From assembly GCF_001439665.1 (NCBI RefSeq), contig NZ_LMAK01000067.1, positions 170,972-234,971 on the forward strand: a stretch of DNA of 64,000 nt. The letters are read 5' to 3'. Position numbers and translations under genes: made by a program. The notes beneath the pieces were generated by a model. That model made no database searches. It was not told the DNA's origin and saw only the letters and a list, made by a program, of their open reading frames with translations. The stretch is from Formosa algae (GTDB lineage: Bacteria > Bacteroidota > Bacteroidia > Flavobacteriales > Flavobacteriaceae). Below are positions 57,401-64,000 of this stretch, piece by piece; positions within the stretch are counted from its first letter, which is position 1; every line of letters starts with the position of its first letter.

Positions 57401-57856
57401 AGTAATATATGGATCGTCCATATTTACCCAATATCCCATTTTTTTGGTTAAATCGTTCCAAATACCTGTATAACGCATTACAGCTGTACGGCAAGCCGCA
57501 TTGTAATCTTCTACAGAAATAGTTTTCCCGATATCTTCTTTGGTAATCCCAAGTTCTTTTTCTACTCCAAGTTCAATTGGTAAACCGTGAGTATCCCAAC
57601 CTGCTTTACGTTTAACCTGAAAACCTTTCATGGTTTTATAACGCGGAAAAATATCTTTAATAGAACGCGCTAAAACGTGATGCACACCTGGTAAACCGTT
57701 TGCAGACGGAGGACCTTCAAAAAACACAAAGGGTTCGTGTCCTTCTCTTGTGGTAATGCTCTTTTCAAATATATTTTCCGATTCCCAAAAATCAAGAATT
57801 TCTTCTGCGACGTTTGGTAAGTTAAGACCTTTGTACTCAGGAAATCTCATGCTCAT
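54452..57856 (-). CDS. ileS: Isoleucyl-tRNA synthetase
   Basis: Charges tRNA-Ile. At 1134 residues it is the longer type II enzyme. The class I HIGH-like motif is at residues about 54-61 (GLPGVHHV), the editing CP1 domain lies about 200-400 with TTPWTLPSNTALTV, and KMSKR is at 682-686. The C-terminal anticodon-binding and tRNA-stabilising region ends with acidic residues. Met1 (57856) is preferred because related enzymes begin MSxxFPEYKGL. A 7-bp inverted repeat abuts this start. Confidence 0.98.
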   Translation of the reverse strand: MSMRFPEYKGLNLPNVAEEILDFWESENIFEKSITTREGHEPFVFFEGPPSANGLPGVHHVLARSIKDIFPRYKTMKGFQVKRKAGWDTHGLPIELGVEKELGITKEDIGKTISVEDYNAACRTAVMRYTGIWNDLTKKMGYWVNMDDPYITYEPKYMESVWWLLKQVYDKKLIYKGYTIQPYSPKAGTGLSSHELNQPGTYQDVTDTTIVAQFKANADSLPDFLQDEGDIFFLAWTTTPWTLPSNTALTVGNKIDYILVETYNQYTFEPMNVVLAKPLLAKQFAGKFFQVDAKPALLDYKHGDKKIPFYVVKEFKGKDLVGISYEQLMPYALPNDNPEDAFRIIAGDFVTTEDGTGIVHTAPTFGADDALVAKQAVPEIPPMLVKDENGNLVPLVNLQGKFRPEMAEYAGKYVKNEYYKDGEAPERSVDVEIAIQLKEENKAFKVEKYKHSYPNCWRTDKPILYYPLDSWFIKVTDVKGRMVELNDTINWKPKSTGTGRFGNWLANANDWNLSRSRYWGIPLPIWRTEDGKEEICIGSVAELKAEMAKAVTAGVLEKDIFEGFEVGNNSEENYAQLDLHKNIVDQITLVSASGQPMKRESDLIDVWFDSGSMPYAQWHYPFENKEKIDGKESYPADFIAEGVDQTRGWFYTLHAIATMVFDSVAYKNVVSNGLVLDKNGQKMSKRLGNAVDPFDTLSNYGPDATRWYMIANANPWDNLKFDLEGIEEVKRKFFGTLYNTYSFFSLYTNLDKFTYSEPDIPLAERPELDRWILSELHTLIQRVDEYYAEYEPTKAARAISEFTQDYLSNWYVRLSRRRFWKGDYQQDKISAYQTLYTCMLTIAKLGSPIAPFFMDKLYRDLTQVTQKETFESVHLAEFPVCDEAIIDKSLERKMGRAQVISSLVLSLRAKEKIKVRQPLQKIMIPIDTKEQKEEILAVADLIKHEVNIKDIELLEDASDILVKQIKPDFKVLGPRFGKDMKLIASEIAKMTSEDIKKIEQTGTINIDVNGKSITLGREDVEIISQDIEGWLVANEGNLTVALDITISQELRKEGIARELINRIQNLRKDSGFEVTDRISVKLQKHDEIVNAVATNLEYIKAETLTAELEIMDLINDGIEIVFDDIETKLFIEKH

Positions 57857-57881
57857 GCGTTCTATTTTCTTATAAGAACGC
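57857..57881 (-). other. Hairpin abutting the ileS start codon
   Basis: On the minus strand AGAACGC is directly followed by the ileS ATG, and its complement GCGTTCT lies 11 bases upstream. The 7-bp stem would place the start codon at the base of a hairpin. Confidence 0.45.
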
Positions 57882-57924
57882 GAAATTAATGAATTTTAAG
57901 AAAACAGCGGTGTTAAACCACAAA

Positions 57925-57950
57925 AAAACCGATTGAAAATAATCGGTTTT
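57925..57950 (-). terminator. Terminator of the small lipoprotein gene
   Basis: Stem AAAACCGATT / AATCGGTTTT with a 6-base loop and a T-run on the minus strand, 13 bases past the stop at 57964. Confidence 0.8.
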
Positions 57951-57963
57951 AAAATTTACTTTT

Positions 57964-58428
57964 TTACTTGTTTTTATATTCGTTTTGAAAGCGTTTTGCC
58001 TTTGTTAAAAGCAAGTCCTGCTCTTTGGAATCTATATTAGAACTGGATATAATTTTGCCCTTGTAAAGATATATTTTCTTTTCATCGGCTGCAGATGATT
58101 TTACCGTTGCAGCAACTAACGCATTGTCTTTAAAATAATAACTTTCAGTTCTAAAATTCCCGGTCTCTTCAATATTTTTAATGCGATACAAATCTTTGGT
58201 TTTCGCATCAAAATTTACATAATATTTAAATATTCCTAAATCTTCTTCTCCATTAGCATCTGTTAATGCACCGTCTTGAAAAGTCTCTTCTAAAGATTTA
58301 TCTTGATCTATTTTAGACATATAACTATCTAAACGGTTAACTAAGTCGTCTTTATTAACCTGTTTACTTGATCCGCAAGACCAAAGCATTACACCTATTA
58401 TAAATAATAAAATTCCCTTTGTTTTCAT
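57964..58428 (-). CDS. Small lipoprotein of unknown function
   Basis: A 154-residue protein with lipobox MLWSC (Cys18). The mature domain begins with a helical segment (NKDDLVNRLDSYMSKIDQ) and continues with several strands, including ALVAATVKSS and KIYLYKGKIISSS. No family is recognised. Monocistronic, with terminators on both sides. Confidence 0.75.
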   Translation of the reverse strand: MKTKGILLFIIGVMLWSCGSSKQVNKDDLVNRLDSYMSKIDQDKSLEETFQDGALTDANGEEDLGIFKYYVNFDAKTKDLYRIKNIEETGNFRTESYYFKDNALVAATVKSSAADEKKIYLYKGKIISSSNIDSKEQDLLLTKAKRFQNEYKNK

Positions 58429-58485
58429 ATTCGTTTGTTTTGATAATTGCAGATAGACTTCTGCTATAAAACCAAAGGTAAAAGG

Positions 58486-58513
58486 AAACCCCCGAACAGA
58501 TTGTCGGGGGTTT
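58486..58513 (-). terminator. Terminator of the M13 peptidase gene
   Basis: Very GC-rich stem AAACCCCCGA / TCGGGGGTTT with an 8-base loop. The T-run on the minus strand is interrupted (TTTCCTTTT), 27 bases past the stop. Confidence 0.7.
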
Positions 58514-58540
58514 AAAAATTTTTAACTCTAATGCTTTCAG

Positions 58541-60646
58541 TTACCAGATTTTAACTCTGTTTTCGGGTTCGATAAACATATTATCTCCTGCTTTAATACC
58601 AAAGGCATCGTAAAATGCATCTACATTTAAAAGCGGTTGTACGGCACGATTCATTCCTGGAGAATGCGGATCTGTTTTAATTTGATTCTTTAAAGCATCA
58701 TCTCTATATAAACTTCTCCAAACGGTTGCCCAAGACATAAAGAAACGTTGTTCTGCAGTATACCCATCTATTGGCTCTGGTTTACCGTTTTCTTTAAAGC
58801 TCATTTGTAAAGCATCGTAAGCAGCGTTAACACCACCTAAATCTCCGATGTTTTCACCTAAAGTAAATTCACCATTAATAAACGTTTCTGGCAACACTTC
58901 TAAACTGCTGTACTGATCTGCTAAAGCTTTTCCTAGTTTTGTAAACTCTTCTAAATCTTTATCTGTCCACCAATTGTTTAAGTTTCCATCTTTATCGTAT
59001 CGAGATCCTGAATCATCAAAACTATGAGAAATTTCATGTCCGATTACAGCACCAATTCCACCATAGTTTACAGCATCATCTGCTTGGTAGTTGTAAAAAG
59101 GCGGTTGAAGAATAGCCGCAGGGAATACAATCTCGTTATACGATGGGTTGAAATATGCGTTAACTGTTTGTGGAGACATTCCCCACTCAGACTTATCTAC
59201 AGGCTTTCCTAATTTATCAATATCGTCTTGAAAATTCCATGCTCTTGCATTTTGCATGTTTTCAATATAACTTCCTCCTGCTTCTGGACCAGCAATTTCT
59301 AAAGCAGAATAATCTTTCCATTTGTCTGGATAAGCAATTTTTATAGTAGTTGCTTTAAGTTTTTCAATCGCTTTTACTTTAGTGTCTTCACTCATCCAAG
59401 ACAATGCAGAGATTCTATTTTCAAATGCTTTAATTACATTTTCGATCATTTCTTCTGCTTTCGCTTTCGCTTCTGGCGGGAATTTTTTATCTACATATAA
59501 TTTCCCTAAAGCTTCACCTACCGTTCTGTTAATAGTTTGTAATGCTCTCTCGTCGCTAGGACGTTGTTTTTTTGCACCACGTAATGTTTTGCTATAAAAC
59601 TCCCAACTTGCATATTCTAAATCTTGGCTTAACATACCTGCAGACCTATTAAGTATAGACCAACGTAAATATGCTTTCCAATCGCTAACATTATCTTTAG
59701 CCAAGATAGACTGAAGTGCTTTTATATACTGAGGCTGACTAACAATTACAGTGTCTAAATTTTTAGCACCAATCCCGTCAAAATACGCAGACCAATCTAT
59801 AACTGGAGCCATTTTTTGTAAATCTGAAACTGCTGTAGGATTGTATGTTTTTCTTCTATCTCTTAATTCTACTTTATCCATTTTAGGCTCTGCTAAACTG
59901 GTTTCGAAAGCTAAGATTTGTTTGGCTTGTGCATTTGCAGCCTCTTCAGAATCTCCTAAGAATTGAAGCATACGAGTTATGTAAGCGACATATTGCTCTC
60001 TTTTTTCTTTAGAATCTGCATCGTCCTTTACATAATAATCACGATCAGGAAGACCTAAACGTCCTGTTCCTAAATTGGCTACGTTTTTATTACTGTCTTT
60101 TGCATCTGAACCGACTCTAAAACCAAAAAATCCAGCACCACCTTTAGGCTCCATTTCAATAATGTAAGCTTCTAAATCTTTAACAGAGTTAATCGCATCT
60201 ATTTTAGCTAAAACAGGCTTTATAGGATCTATTCCCGCTTTATTTCTAGCAACGGTATCCATAATTGTCTCATAAAGAAATACGGCCTTTTCTTGATCTG
60301 ATCCGGGAAGCACGTCTATCTTTTCTAGATCTTTGTCATCGGTCATAGCCGCTTTTAAAATACCTAAAACATCTTCGTCTGTTTTTTGTCTTAACTCATC
60401 AAAACTTCCCCATCTTGATCTGTCATCTGGAATGGTATTGTTTTTAAGCCAATTTCCGTTTACGTGTTTAAAGAAATCATCGTTAGCTTTTACAGAATTG
60501 TCCATATAATCTAAATTGATTCCTGGCACAACTTCTTCTTTAACTGTCACCTCTGCTGTTTCTTTTTTAGCCTCGTCTTTACAAGCTGTTAAGCTTCCAA
60601 AAGCAATGGCACTAAGCACAGATAACTTTAAAATATTAGTCTTCAT
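58541..60646 (-). CDS. M13-family metallopeptidase (neprilysin-like), lipoprotein
   Basis: A 701-residue peptidase with a lipoprotein signal (SLTAC, Cys22). Zinc motif HEISH at residues 537-541 in VIGHEISHSFDDSGSRYD, the downstream GENIGDLGG glutamate motif, the NAYFNPSYNEIVFPAAIL substrate-binding region and the C-terminal AGDNMFIEPENRVKIW match the family. A periplasmic or surface oligopeptidase for larger peptides, together with the M3 enzyme at 50473. Confidence 0.96.
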   Translation of the reverse strand: MKTNILKLSVLSAIAFGSLTACKDEAKKETAEVTVKEEVVPGINLDYMDNSVKANDDFFKHVNGNWLKNNTIPDDRSRWGSFDELRQKTDEDVLGILKAAMTDDKDLEKIDVLPGSDQEKAVFLYETIMDTVARNKAGIDPIKPVLAKIDAINSVKDLEAYIIEMEPKGGAGFFGFRVGSDAKDSNKNVANLGTGRLGLPDRDYYVKDDADSKEKREQYVAYITRMLQFLGDSEEAANAQAKQILAFETSLAEPKMDKVELRDRRKTYNPTAVSDLQKMAPVIDWSAYFDGIGAKNLDTVIVSQPQYIKALQSILAKDNVSDWKAYLRWSILNRSAGMLSQDLEYASWEFYSKTLRGAKKQRPSDERALQTINRTVGEALGKLYVDKKFPPEAKAKAEEMIENVIKAFENRISALSWMSEDTKVKAIEKLKATTIKIAYPDKWKDYSALEIAGPEAGGSYIENMQNARAWNFQDDIDKLGKPVDKSEWGMSPQTVNAYFNPSYNEIVFPAAILQPPFYNYQADDAVNYGGIGAVIGHEISHSFDDSGSRYDKDGNLNNWWTDKDLEEFTKLGKALADQYSSLEVLPETFINGEFTLGENIGDLGGVNAAYDALQMSFKENGKPEPIDGYTAEQRFFMSWATVWRSLYRDDALKNQIKTDPHSPGMNRAVQPLLNVDAFYDAFGIKAGDNMFIEPENRVKIW

Positions 60647-60755
60647 TTATTTAAGTTTGAATTAGTCTTTTTTAGTCATGTTCCTTGGAACACTTACAAA
60701 TTGTAGTCGGTCTTTAAACCGAAATGTTACTACTAAATATGAATTTTAACTAAAA

Positions 60756-62117
60756 TCACACAATTAAGTCTACTAAATCTTCAATTTTAGAAATTAATTG
60801 AATTTTAATAGCCTTAGGTTTTAAAGTGATTTTATTATACTTAGACACAAATATTGTTGAAAACCCAAGTTTTTCGGCTTCCTGAATACGTTGTTCTACA
60901 CGTTGTACAGGACGGATTTCTCCGGACAAACCAACTTCTGCAGCGAAACAAAAATCTTTAGCCAGCGATTCGTCTTCGTTTGAAGATAGAATAGCAGCAA
61001 CAACAGCTAAATCTATTGCAGGATCATCGACAGTAATTCCGCCAGTAATATTTAGAAAGACATCTTTTGCTCCTAATCTAAACCCGGCACGTTTTTCTAA
61101 AACAGCCAACAACATATTTAAGCGTTTAGCATTAAAACCTGTTGCAGAACGTTGTGGTGTTCCATAAACAGCTGTACTCACTAAAGCCTGCACTTCTATC
61201 ATTAACGGACGCATACCTTCTAAGGTTGCGGCAACTGCATTTCCGCTTAATTCTTCGTCTTTTTTTGAAATTAAAATTTCCGATGGGTTTGACACTTCTC
61301 GTAATCCAGAACCTTGCATTTCGTAAATGCCGAGTTCGTTAGTAGACCCGAATCGGTTTTTATTCGCTCTTAAAATTCTAAACACATGATTGCGATCGCC
61401 TTCAAACTGAAGTACAGTATCTACCATATGTTCTAAAATTTTTGGGCCGGCTATATGTCCATCTTTAGTAATATGCCCAATTAAAACTACAGGTGTAGAG
61501 GTCTCTTTAGCGAACTTGATAAGTTCTGTAGTACATTCTTTTATTTGTGAAATACTTCCGGAAGACGATTCGATATAATCGCTATGTAAGGTCTGAATAG
61601 AATCTACAATAACAATATCGGGTTGCAAAGCTTCAATTTGTTTAAAGATGTTTTGCGTTTTTGTCTCGGTTAAAATATAGCAATTGCTATTATTTGGATT
61701 AATGCGTTCTGCACGCATCTTAATTTGTTTCTGGCTTTCCTCACCAGATACATACAATGTTTTGTAGGGTAATTTCAACGCCACTTGCAGTAGCAATGTA
61801 CTCTTACCTATGCCGGGTTCTCCTCCCAAAAGCGTTAGAGATCCGGGTACAATTCCGCCACCTAAAACGCGATTAAATTCTTCATCAAAAGTATCTAATC
61901 TCGCTTCCTTAGAGGCATCAATTTCATTAATTAATAACGGTTTCGAGCTTTGTTTTACAGCACTTGAAGATGGCGTTTTCCAATCGTTTTTCTCAGGTGT
62001 CTGGATTACTTCTTCAACAATAGTATTCCAGGCTTTGCACGAGTTACATTGGCCTTGCCACTTTGCGTATTGTGCGCCACAACTCTGACAGAAAAATGTG
62101 GTTTTAACTTTCGCCAT
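60756..62117 (-). CDS. radA: DNA repair protein RadA
   Basis: Branch-migration helicase related to RecA. A zinc finger of cysteines 10, 13, 24 and 27 starts the protein. A RecA-like ATPase core with Walker A GGEPGIGKSTLL (about 98-109) follows, with the RadA-specific KNRFGSTNELG motif and a C-terminal Lon-type S16-like domain. The 453-residue length is normal. Its ATG overlaps the stop of the upstream esterase-fold gene by one base (TAATG). Confidence 0.97.
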   Translation of the reverse strand: MAKVKTTFFCQSCGAQYAKWQGQCNSCKAWNTIVEEVIQTPEKNDWKTPSSSAVKQSSKPLLINEIDASKEARLDTFDEEFNRVLGGGIVPGSLTLLGGEPGIGKSTLLLQVALKLPYKTLYVSGEESQKQIKMRAERINPNNSNCYILTETKTQNIFKQIEALQPDIVIVDSIQTLHSDYIESSSGSISQIKECTTELIKFAKETSTPVVLIGHITKDGHIAGPKILEHMVDTVLQFEGDRNHVFRILRANKNRFGSTNELGIYEMQGSGLREVSNPSEILISKKDEELSGNAVAATLEGMRPLMIEVQALVSTAVYGTPQRSATGFNAKRLNMLLAVLEKRAGFRLGAKDVFLNITGGITVDDPAIDLAVVAAILSSNEDESLAKDFCFAAEVGLSGEIRPVQRVEQRIQEAEKLGFSTIFVSKYNKITLKPKAIKIQLISKIEDLVDLIV

Positions 62118-63268
62118 TAATATCCAAAATCTGCTTTAAGTCGGTTTGCTCGCTCTATCATATCATCTTTAGTTAAACCTGCAATCTCATCAAAAATATA
62201 AGACGATTGGTAGGTTTTCATCGCTTTCTTAGGCTGATTGGTTTCTTCGTAAAAACGTGCTAAATAATATTGACCCAACATCGTTTCCGGATATGATTCT
62301 CTTGCCATTTTACCCAACTCTTGAAAATCCTTAAATTCAGATTTCTTTTCAATAGCTGCGGCTATAGCTTTAAAATCGTTTACCAAAATGGTTTTATCTA
62401 CACCGTACAATTCTTTAATAGATTCGTATTTATTTTTCAAATAATCTATAGCAGGCTCGTCTGAAGCCATAATGTCTTTTTCAAACTCTCTTGAAGTAAT
62501 CGGTTGATATACATAAAATATATTCTCTAACGCTTTAGGTACAGCCTGAGCTACTATAGAATAATGTGTTAAGCCTTCAAACTCGTCGTACTGATATTTT
62601 AAGTAGTCGTTTTCTTTATTTTTTATAGCTGTATTTAATAAGTGTGTTCCTTTTTTAACAGACTCTATATCGTCTGTAGTAGTCGCTAAATAGTAAAAGG
62701 TTTTGCGATCCATTTTACCTAAACGATCCGGAATATATTTTGTCATATTCGGAGCCAATTCTGGACTAATTACAATGTAAGACTGAAACAATGGTTTGTC
62801 TTTTAATAAATAGTAATTAATAAAATTTGCCGTAGCGCCATGACCAATAGCCAATTTAAAATCTTCGGTTCTATATTTTTCTTGAATAAATGGCAATAAT
62901 TCCATTCCTATAAATTCGAAAAATTTTGCACTACTATCAATTGGCAGAGAGTTTTGTTCAGAAAACATAGTGTCATTATATCTATGTTCAATCTGGTTTA
63001 TACCCACTACAATTACTTCAGGCACATCTTCCCAATACGAATAATAGTCTACATTACCCGCAACAACTTCAAACATGTAATCGCCATCGAACACTATTAC
63101 AAGCGGATATTTTTTATCAACATTTTCGCTGTAATTTCTAGGTAGTTGAATTTTTAATTTTCTGGTCGAGCCAAGTTTTTCTGATTGAATCGTTTCATAT
63201 ATAGCTTGCGCAGAAACTAATTGACATGAAAACAGTAATAAAAATAGGTAAAGTATTCTTTTCATCAT
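62117..63268 (-). CDS. Secreted esterase-fold protein with missing nucleophile
   Basis: A 383-residue protein with a signal peptide (LVSAQ near residue 20). Residues about 24-270 have the putative-esterase (PF00756-type) alpha/beta fold: VIVFDGDYMF, VVVGINQIEHR, and a nucleophile elbow that here reads AIGHGATANF, with Gly144 where the serine of GHSxGG is expected. The C-terminal ~100 residues look like tetratricopeptide helices (LGQYYLARFYEETNQPKKAMKTYQSS). It lies directly upstream of radA, overlapping by one base. Catalytic activity is doubtful; a binding role is possible. Confidence 0.8.
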   Translation of the reverse strand: MMKRILYLFLLLFSCQLVSAQAIYETIQSEKLGSTRKLKIQLPRNYSENVDKKYPLVIVFDGDYMFEVVAGNVDYYSYWEDVPEVIVVGINQIEHRYNDTMFSEQNSLPIDSSAKFFEFIGMELLPFIQEKYRTEDFKLAIGHGATANFINYYLLKDKPLFQSYIVISPELAPNMTKYIPDRLGKMDRKTFYYLATTTDDIESVKKGTHLLNTAIKNKENDYLKYQYDEFEGLTHYSIVAQAVPKALENIFYVYQPITSREFEKDIMASDEPAIDYLKNKYESIKELYGVDKTILVNDFKAIAAAIEKKSEFKDFQELGKMARESYPETMLGQYYLARFYEETNQPKKAMKTYQSSYIFDEIAGLTKDDMIERANRLKADFGY

Positions 63269-63355
63269 AAGCGAGGTTAGTCCTACGCAAGGTATGAAAA
63301 ATACTTTTTTTGTTGAAACAAAATTTCTATGTTAATAAAATATTCTTTTTTAAGG

Positions 63356-64000
63356 CTATTTTAAATTGAATTTTCTATTATAAACGGGAAGAAATAACAG
63401 TGACAAACCACCGCAAACTATGATTAATAACGTCTGTGATGACCACATAATCCAGCCAAACGCAATACTTGGGCCTTCTGCAATTCCGAATAATGAAAAT
63501 GCAGCATATACCGCAACGGGATAAGACCCAATACCTCCATTTGTAGCTGCAATACTAAAACTTGCAGAAATAAATGCAATTAAAATGGCTCCAAAAGCAA
63601 TAGGTTGCAACCCGTCTAAGGCAAAAGTTGTAATATAAAACATGAGTACATACATGGCCCAAATAAATAAGGTATGTGCTATAAAAGGCCATTTTTTCTT
63701 CATTTTAAAAATACTTAAAATACCTTCTAATAACCCTAAAACAAAAGTTCTAATTTTAACCGCTAAAGTAGAATGACTTGTTCTGATGTAAATTAAAAAA
63801 GCGATACCAAACACGGCAAGCCCAACCATTCCAATAATTACTTTAGATACATTGAATTTTGAAAGGAAGAAATTAAAAATAAAATCGAATTGCAAACATA
63901 AGGTCACCAAAATAATACTAAACATGACAATTAGATCTGCTATACGCTCTGCAACTACTGTCCCAAAACCCCTATCAAAAGGGACGCCTTCATAAGTTGT
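63356..64000 (-). CDS. Lysylphosphatidylglycerol-synthase TM-region family protein (N-terminus beyond window)
   Basis: The frame is open without a stop to the right window edge, so the start lies outside. About 214 residues are seen: a part with EGVPFDRGFGTVVAERIADLIV, as in the integral-membrane flippase-like domain of LPG synthases, and then six or so hydrophobic helices ending in FLPVYNRKFNLK. It lacks the C-terminal synthase domain here. Likely a UPF0104-type inner-membrane protein in lipid handling. Independent of the esterase-fold gene 87 bases downstream. Confidence 0.8.
   Translation of the reverse strand, partial: TTYEGVPFDRGFGTVVAERIADLIVMFSIILVTLCLQFDFIFNFFLSKFNVSKVIIGMVGLAVFGIAFLIYIRTSHSTLAVKIRTFVLGLLEGILSIFKMKKKWPFIAHTLFIWAMYVLMFYITTFALDGLQPIAFGAILIAFISASFSIAATNGGIGSYPVAVYAAFSLFGIAEGPSIAFGWIMWSSQTLLIIVCGGLSLLFLPVYNRKFNLK

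Noticed and set aside
57857..57963. T-box riboswitch in front of ileS
   Set aside because: The leader is too short and has no T-box consensus; T-boxes are not expected in this phylum. Only a simple hairpin remains.
1..64000. Mobile elements, prophage, CRISPR arrays or tRNA-linked islands
   Set aside because: No transposase, integrase, capsid gene, direct-repeat array or tRNA was found on reading the coding and intergenic regions.

Overview
The window is an AT-rich piece of chromosome from a member of the Bacteroidota, most likely a marine-type Flavobacteriaceae. The evidence is consistent: outer-membrane TonB-dependent receptors with an N-terminal carboxypeptidase-like domain; many lipoproteins with a short Cys lipobox; families typical of the phylum (DUF2480, DUF3078, DUF3108, DUF5689, a single-subunit di-heme SdhC, a TraR/DksA protein with a half-lost zinc finger); TAnnTTTG-type -7 promoter elements; and few Shine-Dalgarno sequences. 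Genes are densely packed and most look intact. Two genes are cut by the window edges: a membrane-anchored MutS-like ATPase on the left and a lysylphosphatidylglycerol-synthase-like membrane protein on the right. I saw no insertion sequence, prophage, tRNA, rRNA or CRISPR array.

Layout. 1-5.1 kb: MutS-like ATPase and the sdhCAB succinate dehydrogenase operon, all on the minus strand. 5.4-14.2 kb: housekeeping singletons (Xaa-Pro aminopeptidase, GNAT acetyltransferase, aspartate kinase with a divergent ACT-domain protein, CoA-disulfide-reductase-like enzyme with a rhodanese domain, alpha/beta hydrolase, small zinc-ribbon protein, ThiL). 14.2-14.8 kb: a non-coding gap of about 590 bases. 14.8-22.3 kb: a long suf iron-sulfur assembly operon (HesB/IscA-type carrier, SufB, lipoprotein, SufC, SufD, SufS, lipoprotein, SufE, MIP18/DUF59 protein, DUF2480), with a REP-like palindromic repeat between sufD and sufS. 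22.4-27 kb: DUF3078 protein, YdeP/FdhF-type molybdoenzyme, HflX.

27.1-35.3 kb: a cluster rich in nucleases and outer-membrane transport: two paralogous endonuclease/exonuclease/phosphatase proteins (one without and one with a signal peptide), a DUF5689 lipoprotein, a TonB-dependent receptor, a four-helix membrane protein and an endonuclease-I lipoprotein with two Ig-like domains. I read it as a candidate extracellular nucleic-acid scavenging locus. 35.4-39.1 kb: a second TonB-dependent receptor paired with a lipoprotein built from about four degenerate repeats, with no SusD-like gene. 39.2-47.5 kb: pgi, an M23 peptidase, a DUF3108 protein, a patatin/beta-barrel phospholipase and uvrC.

47.6-50.4 kb: a tight plus-strand operon of a RimB-like protease, RimK, an aspartoacylase-like metallohydrolase and 5-formyltetrahydrofolate cyclo-ligase, which suggests a system that writes and erases amino-acid tags. 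50.5-64 kb, all minus strand: M3 peptidase, LspA, a secreted DUF4097-like protein, DksA-like protein, IleS, a lipoprotein, M13 peptidase, RadA, an esterase-fold protein whose nucleophile serine is replaced by glycine, and the truncated membrane protein. Factor-independent terminators separate many of these units, several of them shared by convergent genes.
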